A program made the translations under genes and the position numbers. The notes below the pieces were generated by a model. That model had not been told where the DNA came from, did no database searches, and saw only the letters and a program-made list of their open reading frames with translations. From Funneliformis mosseae (taxonomy: Eukaryota; Glomeromycota; Glomeromycetes; Glomerales; Glomeraceae): a DNA stretch of 38,126 nt. Each line of letters begins with the position of its first letter. Position 1 is the first letter of the stretch. The stretch is taken from NCBI GenBank assembly GCA_910592005.1, contig CAJVPP010000265.1, forward strand, positions 1-38,126, given 5' to 3'. Positions 12,593 to 30,886 of this stretch are shown in pieces.

Positions 12593-12722
12593 TATTAACT
12601 ATATTAACTATATTAATTATATTAAACATATATTTACTATATTTACTAAATCTAATATATTATCTATATTTAATATATATAATATATTTAATATATTTAA
12701 TATTTTTAATATTCAGTGTTAT
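12590..12722. repeat. Degenerate ATATTAACT/ATATTTAAT simple repeat
   Basis: A run of 9-10 base units begins TATATTAACTATATTAACTA, drifts through ATATTTACTA and ends in ATATATTTAATATTTTTAAT. It abuts the right end of the inverted-repeat element. It is a simple sequence with no gene. Confidence 0.75.
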
Positions 12723-13474
12723 GTCTTTGTAGATCATATAATTATTACCTTTTAATAATAATTACAAATTATATTCTTATAAAATTATATATAAATATTA
12801 TAATATGTTTAATTTAAAAGAGTATTTAAAAGTAAAAAAATTATATTACTAATTTATATCATAAAATTTTTATAATAAAGAAACTTGAGATTCAAAAAAA
12901 TTAAAAAAAACATTATTAAATAAAAATAATTATTTATAAATAATTTAATTGTAAATATCTATTTAATAATTTTATAATTATAAGATGAGCTTATGAGTTT
13001 AATATAAAAATTATTATATATTATTAAAGAAAGTTTGTTAAATTTAACACAAATTATTTATAAGTTTAAAATAGTTAATCACTGATTATATAACTATTAA
13101 TTTTAATTAAATTCTATAGAACTGTTTATTTTATTTAATACTTATTAAGATAAGCAAATTATAATTTTTATTATAAAAAATAAAATACTTATTCTTAAAA
13201 ATTATATTATTATTTTATGAAATAATTAGAATTTTAAAATCTTTATTAAATTTTAATTTTTGATGATATTAAATTAAGTTTTAATTTAAATTAAAAATTT
13301 TAAAATCTGCTTTTCTTTACAATTATTTATATTAAAAATTAGTATTAAATTAGATTAATTAGATAAAAAATTAAATTAATATTTTATAAATATAATTTAT
13401 TGATTTAACTAATATATTTTTAATAGGTATTATAATTAAACTTCTTTAAATATATATATTATAAATTTTTTCTC
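12723..13474. other. AT-rich spacer without genes
   Basis: Apart from homopolymer and short A/T repeats I see nothing supportable here. Confidence 0.6.
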
Positions 13475-13627
13475 TAAATGTATACTCTTATTTAGTACTA
13501 AATATATAGAAATTATATAAAACTTTTCTTTTTAAATGTACATATTATATAATATTTAATTATATATTTTTAAATTTTCACTATAATTCTAAGAAAATGC
13601 ATTTAAAGAGATTTGACTATATATTAT
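13475..13627. mobile_element. Inverted-repeat (MITE-like) element, copy 2
   Basis: The right end ATTCTAAGAAAATGCATTTA followed by AAGAGATTTGACTATATATT closely parallels the right end of the element at 12469-12592 (ATTCTAAGAAATG..., TGACTATATATTA). Its reverse complement resembles the left side (CTCTAAATGTATACTCTTA near 13482), giving imperfect terminal inverted repeats of about 25 bp. No coding capacity. The element is more decayed than copy 1, so its exact borders are uncertain. Confidence 0.4.
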
Positions 13628-15127
13628 TTAATATAGGTAATAATAATATAATAAATATGACTATTTTAATATTTTTATAATCCATTTATTAATTCAAAAA
13701 AAAAAATTTATTTTTAAATACTTTATTTTTTTTAATATAATTTTATAAATTTATATAAATCAATAATAACAGATTTATCTAAATTAAATTTATTTATAAA
13801 AAATATTTTATTTAATAATAAAAAAAAATAATTTAAATAAAAGATTTTATAGTAATTTTTAAAATAAATTTTTTAGACAATTAATAATACCTTTTTTAGA
13901 TTTTAATAATAATATTTATTATAATAAAATATATATATAATATTTTTAATAAATAAATTTAAATGTATTTCTTTTAAAAGTATTTAATTCTTTTTATATT
14001 TTTTTTTATTTATAATTGAATATAATTAAAGATGATAATAAAAAAATAAAATTATTATTTATTTATATATTATTCTACTATTAATTTCTCACTTTTTAAA
14101 TATATTTTTTATATATTTTATAAATAATATGATTGATTAAAATACAATTAGTAAATTTAATTAATGTTAGTTTAAAATTTTCTTTAATTGTATTTATTAA
14201 TATTTATTATTATAGAAATTACAATTTCATTATTTAATTACTAATTAATTATAACTAATTCTAATAAATATTAATAAGTTGATAAAAAAGGTTCAATATT
14301 TACTGTAATTCATATTTTAAATCCTTTACTATATAATTTTAATAAAATATAAAAAATGGGTAAATTATATTTAATTGTATAATTTTATACTTGTATAATT
14401 TTTAGTTTATTAATATGTTATATTTTATGTTATATTTTATATATAATTTATTGCATTTAAGACATGCATTATTTACTAAAATGTCTAATGTCTCACATTT
14501 TTTTGATAATTACATTTAAATTGAACATTTACTCTAAATCCATTTCTAATAAAAGACTAAAATTAATTAATTTTTTATTTTTTGACAAACAAAATTTAAG
14601 TAACACATTTTTAAAGTAAATTATTTTTAATATAGTGTATGATGATAATAAAAGAAATAATAAAAATAATTTTGCAAACTTGTGATAACCAGTTTAATAA
14701 TAATATATAAAAAAACAGAATAATATTTTCACTACTGTAAAAATGTTATATTTCTCATTTCTATTTTTTAAAATAAATATTAGCTTATATCATTATTATT
14801 GATTTTAATAAAATTATTAAGTAAATTTAATCTTTATTATAATGAAAAGATAATTAATAAGCTTGTATATTGATTATTATTGAAAATGCTTAATGAATAA
14901 ACCAAAATCTTTTTAAAATAGAAATTCAATGTAATCAAAATATTCTAAAGTTTAATGAGTACCTTTATCTTTTCTTTTTTCTCATTATAAAGTAAAAAAA
15001 ATTTTTGTATAAAATTTTCACATAAAAAATTTGTCTTTATTATTTCTTCAAGAAATAAAATTTTCTTTTCTACCAAACGCTAAGATTAAAACATCCTAAT
15101 ATATTAAAATATTTTTTTTTTAATATG
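13628..15127. other. AT-rich gene desert
   Basis: About 1.5 kb of A/T-dominated sequence with no recognised protein block. G/C content rises slightly after about 14.9 kb towards the duplicated unit. Confidence 0.6.
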
Positions 15128-16500
15128 AAAAAAGAGTTTTTCACTTGCATAAAGAATCAAACTAAAATTATCTCCTATTTTTTCTTCTTTTTATGTTATA
15201 AGAACTGGTGAACTATAATAAAATGTAAATATTTTCTCATTTTACAATTTAATAATGATGTTAAACTATCTTTTTACTAAGGTATTCCTTTTAGATTATA
15301 TAGCCTTTACATGCTTTCACTTGTTTAAAAAACTAATAATGCATAAGTATAAATCATTTATAATTACTAAATACTCTTATTGTATTAAAAGGTCTCTTAC
15401 TATTTTTTTCTTATAAAGACAAATCATTCTTTGGTTAATTATAACATGCTATTTTTTCTTGCAAAGTTAAATCAGTCTTAGATTAATTATAGCAATACCA
15501 AAATACTTATTAAATTTATCTATTTAGTTTATTAATTATTTTTGCACTTTCTTTTTTAGTATAGAAAAATAGTTTCTTACTTGCATGAAGAATCAAACTG
15601 GATTGTCTCTTACTTTTTCTTCCTGTCTATATTATAAGAAACAGTAGACTATGATAAAATGTAAGTATTTTTTCATTCTATAATCTAATGATGATATCAA
15701 ATCATTCTTTTACTGAGGTACTTCTTTTAGATTACATGAATTTTACATGTTTTCACTTATTCAAAGAACTGATGATGATCATTTGTGACTACCAAATATT
15801 CATATTGTATTAAAAGACCTTTTGCTATTGTAACTGGATTGGATTAACATATGTGATGCAGAAGATTATGTCAAATATATCAGACATGTCTAATATATGC
15901 TATATACTGTATCTAACATATCTGATATGACAAACATAGTAGATATATCTGATATGTTAAACATATTTTATATATTAGATATATTAAATATATCTATTAT
16001 ATTCTTCTATGTAATAAAATTTATATAAATGTAGGATGGTAAAATCATGTAAAGCAGTCCAATCCAACTTTTATTTTAACCTTTAGTTTTCTTTTAGTTA
16101 TACATTTAGTAGTAGTTTCCTTTTAAAGGCAATTGGCTTTTCTCTCAAATTATGTTTACTTCTAGTTTTCTTATTTTTCTTTATTTCTTATTTTATTTAT
16201 TTTCTTATTTTCTTATCATTAAATAAACTAATTGAGATATTATTTATTGAATATCAAATACGTCTTACTGTAAACCATCAAGTTGCTATACAAGTTATAT
16301 TGAATTACTACGTAAACTTTAAAAGAATCCCTACTTGAATATCACTTCTTACAGTCACGATTCGACAGGATCGCCGTTAACATTATTTTTCCCTTGCGAA
16401 GACAAATCATTCTTTGGTTGGTTATAGCAATGCCAAATACTTATCTACTTAATCAGTTTACTGACTTTTTTCATTTTTTTTTTTAGCGAAAGATTTCTCA
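15128..16500. repeat. Tandemly duplicated unit of about 430 bp, copies of unequal decay
   Basis: Copy A (15128-15560) and copy B (from 15561) share long stretches: TTGCATAAAGAATCAAACT / TTGCATGAAGAATCAAACT, TATAAGAACTGGTGAACTAT / TATAAGAAACAGTAGACTAT, AATGATGTTAAACTATC / AATGATATCAAATCATTC and ATTGTATTAAAAGGTCTC / ATTGTATTAAAAGACCTT. The second half of A (AGACAAATCATTCTTTGGTT, then TAGCAATACCAAAATACTTA) reappears at 16396-16450 with AGACAAATCATTCTTTGGTT, TAGCAATGCCAAATACTTA. Copy B is therefore split by an insertion at about 15831-16386, and a third unit starts near 16485. Differences are mainly C-to-T or G-to-A in the left copy. I see no coding content. Confidence 0.8.
15832..16070. mobile_element. 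Element with TTGGATTGGA-type terminal inverted repeats
   Basis: The left end AACTGGATTGGATTA (15832-15846) and the reverse complement of the right end, AGTTGGATTGGACTG (from 16055-16070), match at 11 of 15 positions. Internally, short words such as AACATATCTGATATG and ATATCTGATATGTTAAACAT repeat several times. There is no coding capacity. It lies within the sequence that splits copy B of the duplicated unit, which supports insertion. The whole insertion is larger (to about 16386), so the true element may extend past this right end. Confidence 0.55.
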
Positions 16501-17568
16501 ATTACACAAGCCGGTAGCCCATTTTTAATATAAAAACGATTTAATGTAACATCTCTTTATTGGTAACGTTATAAAGGTATGAGAAAAAACTAAATTAAAG
16601 ATCTATTTCTTTCCCATATGATTTATTACCATATTCTCAAAGGTGAGAGAATGTTTGAATGTAACTGTTTAGTGATAGAAATATCATTATCTTTTTCCAT
16701 AATATTTAACAAGACAAATGACAAATATTTTATTGATGAAAAAATTAACCGAAAACGAGTTCAAGTGTATATTATTTATCATGTTAAATATCCATTTTAC
16801 CATTCCATTAATGGCTACAAAAAAAAAAAATTGATTTATTTTATTTATATATTTTATTTTATAACCAAATAAGTATATATACTGGTATCAATTCAGGCAT
16901 CGACACATAACATCCTTTAAATAATGGATGGCAACTTCAAATTTTTTCCGTTGACTTCGTGAACCGCAGAGACGAAAATTCCAAAATTGTCTGCAAAATA
17001 CACTTGATTTGGATAAAAATTTGATTAGATAACAATCTGAATTTATGTATAAATTTTTAATGGATCTGATACGAAATCCCGATCCCAAACCCGAAAAAAA
17101 CATCACATTATCAAAACAATATCCCGAATATCTTTAATATATCAACATAAATGAATCAGCCAAATTTATTCTTTTATAATATAAATAAAATTTAATATAG
17201 ACGTTTCTATACATATAATTTGATTAAAAAAAACTTAAATGGATTAAAATATCGGTTCCTCATGACAAAAAATTTATATTCGACGGGCCCCTGCGTACCC
17301 CTTTTTTATTACGTGTTTAAAGTATAATAATACATTAAAACCGGCAATTAATTAATTATTATTAAGTTTATTTTTTTTTTATATTATTCTACAAATTTAC
17401 ATTATTTTATTTTATTTATTTATTTTATTTATTTATTTAATGTATAATAAGAAAATTATTAAAAGTGACTCCTTCTTTTTATAATATAAAATTTGATTTA
17501 TGAATGGATCATAAAAATTGAAAGCATATAAAATTAAGTTGTTTAAGAAAGGATCACTGATCCTATCG
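16501..17568. other. Intergenic region at the compartment border
   Basis: G/C content rises here to the level of the gene-rich half. At about 17070-17095 a patch rich in CCCGATCCCAAACCCG and at 17281-17301 a patch with GACGGGCCCCTGCG stand out from the A/T background; both may be ends of repeats. Two short frames (16618-16872 plus, 16888-17106 minus) lack codon bias and homology, so I do not call them. The last 150 bases before 17569 would hold the INO80 3' UTR and contain runs of TTTATT, which read AATAAA on the minus strand. Confidence 0.5.
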
Positions 17569-24572
<7,004 letters not shown>

Positions 24573-25086
24573 AATTATCTTGAGAAAAGTTAACGTTATA
24601 ATTAAAGTTATTCGTATGAAGCGAATTTGAATATTTCGACCAAAATGTTCAAGTTGATTGTAATTTTATAATATAAGCTGCGATTTCATCATAAAAAAAA
24701 GGTTACACGACATTGAACATGGTTGTATCACAAATAAAATAATGAAAGTAAAGACACATATCATCAGATGAAGCCACGGAGAGCCACTGTCGATTTCAAT
24801 TAACAATTTATTCAAAAGAACGTTTCCCTTATCGAGAACGTAAACACGATCGCATAAATCACGTGATATGGGTAATTATTCTTCCCATGTTTTCTTTAGC
24901 TCTAAATATATAAATGTAAATTACACGTCTTACTTTTAAATATGCCATCTAAAAATTTTATTTTTTTATATTTTAATTTTATGGTTTGATCTCTCTCTCT
25001 CTCTTATTTTTTTTATATTAATTTTATGGTTATCTCTCTCTCTCTCTCTTTTTTTTTTTATAAAATAATTTGATAATAATTTTTTT
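24573..25086. other. INO80 upstream region and ATIC 3' flank
   Basis: This is the space between the ATIC stop codon and the INO80 start, both genes on the minus strand. It must hold the ATIC 3' UTR and the INO80 promoter and 5' UTR. An open minus-strand frame of 70 codons without a start (24666-24875) contains LCDRVYVLDKGNVLLNK and a hydrophobic stretch. I do not recognise it and cannot support it as a gene. Two CT microsatellites lie at its right end. Confidence 0.5.
24964..25050. repeat. Duplicated CT microsatellite with flank
   Basis: The pattern TTATATTTTAATTTTATGGT followed by (CT)n occurs at about 24964-25004 and again, as TTATATTAATTTTATGGT plus (CT)n, at about 25014-25050. The flank and the CT run were duplicated together. 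It lies just downstream of the ATIC stop codon, in the probable 3' UTR. Confidence 0.8.
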
Positions 25087-27847
25087 TTAATGATGAAATA
25101 ATCTTAAATTAGTATGCGCTAGAACTATTCCATGTTCGTCAGCTGCTTTGACAACTTCACTGTCTTGCACCGAACCACTTGGAGCGGCAATATAAGAAAC
25201 ACCGGATTGATGTGCTCTGTGAATGTTATCAGAGAAAGGGAAGAAAGCATCAGATGAAAGTGCAACTCCGGATAGCGAGTTCAAATGTGCGACACGTTCC
25301 TCTTTTGTTAAAGGTTCGGGAACTGTATTAAACTGTGATTCCCATGAAGCGCGTTCGAGACCCTACAAAGGCAATGAGATGAGCATTAAAATCATACGAT
25401 AACAAACAAAAAAAAACATGCATTCAATGAATTCAGTATCACCTCGCCAATCTTATCAAGTATATACAAGTCGATTGCATTACTCTTGTCAGCCCTTTTG
25501 GATTCTTTCTTGAAATTGAAACCTAAAACTTTTGGATGATGACGTAACCACCAATTATCTGCCTTATCTCCCGCCAGCCTTGTACAATGGATACGCGATT
25601 GTTGCCCAGCACCCAATCCAATTACCATACCATTTTTTGCATAGCATACAGAATTTGACTGCGTATACTTCAAAGCGATCGTAGCGACAAGTAAATCGGT
25701 AATTGCTGATTCAGGAAGCTAAAACGCTCAAGTCGGTTAAAATCACGTACCATTATAAGAAAGTTAAATAAGTGGAAACTTGCTTACATTTTGATTCTTT
25801 GTTGTAATGTTTTCAAATAATTTCGCGTCAATTTGAACGTTGTTACGTTTTTGCTTTATGTTTAATCCGTAAACTTGCCGTGTTTCAAATTCTGGTGGTT
25901 CATAATTAGAATCAATCTATAATAATATCCAAAAACAATTAAAATTATTTCATAATCATCTTAAAGATTTGATCACTTGTAACTGACCTGAATAACGGTA
26001 TATTTCCCTCCCTTTTTCTTTCGCAAGATTTCAAGCGCTTCTGCTTCGTAATCGGGTGCGATTATACCATCAGATACCTACAATTTAACGTCAAATTGGT
26101 ATCGAGGCGGTCTGTATAACATTTATTAATTCCACATATAAGCATACCTCACGTGATATAATCTTTGCGGTGGGTACATCAACCGTATCACTCAAGGCGA
26201 TCCAATCTCCAAAAGAAGACATTCTATCCGCACCTATAATCATTGACCGTTAGTAATACGTTGAAAGCCATTTATACGGAATATAGAAAACTAAAGTCAC
26301 CTCGGGCACGAGCATACGCATTGGCCAAGGGCGATAATTCTTTTAAATCGTCAACAAAATAAACCTTCTTCTCAATATCACTCAAGGGAATCCCTACTGC
26401 AGCACCAGCAGGGGAAACATGTTTAAATGAAGCGGCAGCAGGAAGCTTAAGGGCAGCTTTCAATTCCTAAATTATGAAACGAGTGTTAACATATTTTCAC
26501 GATTCAATTTTTTTGAATGTGAGAGCTACAAGAACCTTGACTAAAGGCCATCCATTAAGAGCATCAAGAAGGTTGATATAACCAAGTGATCCAGAGAGAA
26601 CTAAAAATATTTTGATCATCAACCATGTTATCAAATAACTAAGTAATTCTTTCTATCACATGAAGTGTAAAAAAAAATAAACCTTTAATTGGAAGTTGTC
26701 CTTCTTTTACAAAGACTTGGGCAGGTATTTGATGAGGGTTTGTGCCATATCGCAAACTAAGTTGCGAAATATCCTTGGTGTATTGTTGCCTGAAATAATC
26801 GGATATTGCTTCATCATAATCAGCTGTATGGTTGAAAGCCTACATACGTTCAGTTAATTTGTTAACGTAATCATCCAATAATAATGACCTTCTAATAAAT
26901 ATATAAATGAATTGTTTTTACCTTTAAAGCGAATAACTGACGTGAATTTTCGGAAATTCCTCCACTCTTTAGTTCAGCTACGAGTTTAGAGTAATCTTTG
27001 GGATCAGAAAGGATCGTCACACGGGCATGGTTTTTTGCCGCAGCTCTCAGCAAGGTAACACCGCCTTATGAAAAATTCAAATTAATATAATAATTCATTC
27101 CTGTTGACCAAAGAGTAAATATTGAATCGATCTTCACCAATATCAATTTCTTCAACAGCATCTGCCATGCTGATGCCTTCTTTTGCTATTGTTTCCTTGA
27201 AAGGATAAAGGTTGCATACGACAATATCGATCTTATTGATATTTTGTTTAGCTAGATCAGCTTCATCGCTCGGAATATTGCGAGCGAGGATACCTGCGAT
27301 TCATTAATCATTAATGGAAAGCAAATTTATACGTATCACGTGATGTTTAAATACGAACCACCATGAACTGCGGGGTGTAAGGTTTTAACTCGACCACCTA
27401 ATATTTCAGGAGCGTTCGTAATCTCGGATACATCCCTGGTTATAATTTAAGCAACAACAGATGAATTTTTTTTAAAAAAAAAAATTGTCAAACTTTTTAG
27501 TTTTCCCATATTCAATAAATTTCTTATATGAAGAATTCTTTACATACGAGATAGGAATACCAGCTTCCCGGATCTTTTTGGCTGTTCCGCCGGAACCAAG
27601 AAGGCGTACATTTAAATCATTAAGTTCCTTTGCAAGCTCAATCAAGCCAGTTTTATCATAAACCGAAAGGATTGCTTTTTTAGAAATTGATTTATTAAAA
27701 ATTTTATGAATTACTGCGTCATTTATTACGCTTCGTCAGCCTTCATTGTCCCGAAAAAATAAACGCGCAATATATAGAATGCGTATAGGATTACTTTGTT
27801 TTTTTTTTTTTTTTTTGAAAAAACATACCTAATTTTTGTTGAGACAT
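25087..27847 (-). CDS. ADE17: Bifunctional AICAR transformylase/IMP cyclohydrolase
   Basis: Catalyses the last two steps of de novo purine synthesis in the cytosol: AICAR plus 10-formyl-THF to FAICAR, then ring closure to IMP. Thirteen exons join in phase to 588 aa (yeast Ade17 has 592): 27829-27847, 27548-27674, 27359-27435, 27138-27293, 26922-27064, 26683-26839, 26536-26600, 26301-26466, 26148-26233, 25988-26077, 25788-25916, 25443-25718, 25087-25362. The N-terminal MGS-like cyclohydrolase domain shows [35 protein letters not shown] and [14 protein letters not shown]. The transformylase part has RYGTNPHQ, the catalytic Lys-His pair in [13 protein letters not shown] (K263-H264), [12 protein letters not shown], and near the C-terminus [14 protein letters not shown] and [11 protein letters not shown]. 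The first exon is only 19 nt. The exon 7 donor GTTCTT is unusual but fits the phase. It is divergent from DBP6. ADE16 or ATIC would be equally valid names. Confidence 0.96.
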
Positions 27848-27985
27848 AATTGTGAACGAACTAACTTTGCAAGTTTGAATGCTATTTGATTATCGAAATT
27901 TTGTTTAGATTATCAAAACCTGATTATCTCAAAAATTCTTTTTTAAAATTTTTTGAGCTTTCGTTCGTCTTGTAAGTTTTGTATA
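27848..27985. promoter_or_regulatory. Divergent ATIC/DBP6 promoter
   Basis: Only 138 bp separate the two start codons, so promoters and both 5' UTRs share this space. In its middle the heptamer GATTATC occurs three times in the same orientation (27888-27894, 27908-27914, 27922-27928). GATAATC on the other strand is GATA-factor-like, but binding is inference. No TATA box is clear. The layout suggests that purine synthesis and ribosome assembly could be co-regulated here. Confidence 0.6.
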
Positions 27986-30886
27986 ATGTTTCAAATTCCA
28001 AGATATGAAGAAGAATCCTCGCAAGGAAATTCCTCCTTGGCGAATGAGCGCTTAGCTAAAATCAATGATAAATTTAAGAGAAAACGTATCACAAAAGAAA
28101 AGGTTTCCAAAAAAACACAAGCGGACCTGAAAAAAACCGTACAAGCACCGGAAAGTCACAAAGGAAGTGCAAAAAATAGCGAATTAATTACAAATACTTC
28201 TGAAAATGATACAGTTCTTAAAGAAAATGAACAAGAGGATGAAAGAATAAACCTAAACCTTATACACCAAGGACAATACGAAGAGGGGCACATTGAAGAA
28301 ATTAAAGTATTGCATTCCTTTCCAACATTTGATAAGCCAAAGCAGACACCTCAAGAAGCAGCTGCCGTCAAATTACTGGGAATACCAGACTGGCTAGCAA
28401 ATCCTACCGTAATTGACCCAGAAACAACGCTCCCGATTGACGATTCATCTCTCGGATTATCTGATCGGTTGAGAAATCGATGCAAAACATTAGGAATCAA
28501 TGAATGCTTTGCAGGTAAACATTTCTTTAATGAAGAATGATTTGGTTAGAAATTACAAATGTACAGCGTTCTGACGAGTTAATTTATTTTATAATTTCAA
28601 TATGTTTCACATAGTTCAGACAGCAGTCATTCCTTTGTTGGTACACAATCGAAGATTATCAGATGTTCATATGCATCCTGGTGATATTTGCGTCTCTGCT
28701 CCAACGGGAAGTGGTAAAACACTTGCCTACGTACTTCCTATTATTGAGGTACGTACGATGTTTTCTTAATCGATTGGGAAAGGGATTTTATATCTAAAAT
28801 GCTGATTCTCAAAATGTCAGATTCTTTCCAAACGCATAATAACACGTTTAAGAGCGCTTGTTGTTCTCCCAACCAGAGATTTGGTAGCACAAGTTAAAGA
28901 AACTTTTATCGCTTTCTGTAAAGGAACAACTTTGAAGGTGATCTCAAATTCTTATAATCGCATTATGTATGACTTGGAGTTAAAATTCAAATGTTCATCA
29001 ACTTTTAGATTGGTGTAGTGACCGGTCAACAGTCGTTTACCCATGAACAAGAACAAATAGTTTGTAGTTCGGCGGAATTGTGAGTCAGTATTTTTCAAAA
29101 ATATTGTTGCAAATTGGTAACCATAATTAACGCAAGCTTAACCTATAGGCTTATGGGAGGGAAAAGTAAGATTGATATATTAATAGCTACACCTGGACGA
29201 TTAATCGAGCATTTGTCGATGACGCCCAATTTTACTTTACAGCACTTGCGATTTCTGGTGCGTAAGTTTATCAAAGTCTAATATATTTAGATATATTCTA
29301 AATTGACTTGCAATTTTCATGTAGATTATCGATGAAGCCGATCGGTTACTTAATCAAAGTTATCAGGATTGGTTGATTCACATACTTAAGTCTACACAGC
29401 AAATAAACGGCGTGGAAAGTGGGAAAGATACAATGGGATTTAACCTTGATGATTCTATTGGGTTGGTTTTCACGAGCATGTTTGTCTTGTAATTTGGTCT
29501 TTTATATTATTTGCACAATCCATATTTGACTTGGGGTTATTATATTTAGAGCCTCGTTTAATAACGATGACGCGATATCGTCTTCGATTATGGGTGCTTT
29601 ATTTAATCTCCCGAAAATGGATGCCTCAGAAACAAAAGTGTCTGCGGTAGGTTGCCTTGTTAAAAAAATTAAGCGCTCCGTTTTTTTTTTCTTTCTTTAA
29701 TGCTTAATTTTTACGGTATTATTCAATTATGTCGAAAAGATTCAAAAGTTGTTGTTTTCAGCAACTCTCACACGTAATCCAGCCAAGATTGCAAGTTTAC
29801 GCCTGGTAAAACCACAATATATTTCTGTTCAATCCTTACATAAAGATGAAGGCGAAACCAAATATACACTTCCAACTACACTGAAAGTAAGATCGTTCAA
29901 CAATTTATTAAATCTCGTGTTTAAAAAGAATTTTTATTTGACCCGTTATTTTGTGGGATTGTAGGAATTCATGATTGTTACGTCATCGTCAATGAAACCT
30001 CTCATTGTTCTTCACCTCCTTTACAATCTCCATATAAAATCTGCACTTTGCTTTACAAAATCCGTAGACTCTGCGCACAGACTTGCTAAATTAATTCAAT
30101 TATTTGAGAATTCGAATACAAAAGAGTCTATACAAGAAAACGATAATATGATTGTTTCTATTGGATCGAAAATTGCGGCAGAATATTCAAGTGATCTAAC
30201 CAAAGATGAAAGGAAAAATATTTTAAACAAGTTCAAACGTGGCGACGTTCGTTTGTGAGTATAAATAATTCAAATAAATCATTCAGTAACTCGATTCTAA
30301 CGGGCACTTTTTGATAGATTAATATGTTCGGACTTGATAGCTCGAGGGATGGATTTAGATAGAGTGGATACAGTGATCAATTATGATAATCCTATCTATA
30401 TGAAAAAGTATGTGCATCGTGTTGGTAGAACTGCGCGTGCTGGGCGTAATGGGGATGCATATAGCCTTGTAGAAACACAAGAGGTAAGAAAAACACTTCA
30501 TTACCGCATCAGGATAAAGGTTTAATTTACTTATCTTTCCCTTGTCAAATCATCAGGTAAGATATTTCAAAGATATGTTAAGGAAAGCAGGACATTTAGA
30601 TAAGGTTCAAAATATAAATATCAAGGCGACTTTGCTTGATCCTATGAAGGATGCTTACCAGGTTCGAAATTAACTTTAATTGACCACGATCGACTAATTA
30701 ATTAATAATTATATGATATAATCTAATTTTGCTAATATATTTTAGCAAGCTCTAAATGCCTTTAAAGAATATATGAATGATTCAAGACCACACGCGATAA
30801 AATATCAACAAAATGATTCTATACCTATGGAAATAGATGATTATGATATACAAAATGAAGATGAAAACATTTTACAACAAATATAA
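27986..30886 (+). CDS. DBP6: DEAD-box RNA helicase, DBP6/DDX51 type
   Basis: ATP-dependent RNA helicase needed for early 60S ribosomal subunit assembly in the nucleolus. Twelve exons join in phase to 680 aa (yeast Dbp6 629): 27986-28514, 28615-28748, 28821-28937, 29009-29079, 29149-29257, 29325-29461, 29550-29646, 29740-29886, 29965-30254, 30318-30483, 30557-30661, 30746-30886. The first 150 residues are Lys/Glu-rich and probably disordered. Then come VQTAVIPLL, Walker A APTGSGKT (205-212), PTRDLVAQV, ATPGRL, DEAD (323-326), LFSATLTRNP in place of a plain SAT, CSDLIARGMD and HRVGRTARAGR (577-587). The LFSATLT form and the long gap between DEAD and SAT, filled by an acidic insert, are typical of the DBP6/DDX51 subfamily. 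The C-terminus is acidic. I chose the ATG at 27986 because it is the first in frame; the open frame continues upstream without another ATG. Confidence 0.93.

Noticed and set aside
16340..16400. G/C-richer patch considered as a tRNA gene
   Set aside because: No A-box/B-box pair and no cloverleaf pairing could be drawn.
16618..16872. 84-codon plus-strand frame
   Set aside because: Ends in a Lys run and an Ile/Tyr/Phe-rich tail from A/T sequence; no homology recognised.
16888..17106. 72-codon minus-strand frame
   Set aside because: Short, no recognised domain, and overlaps a CCCGATCCC-type repeat patch.
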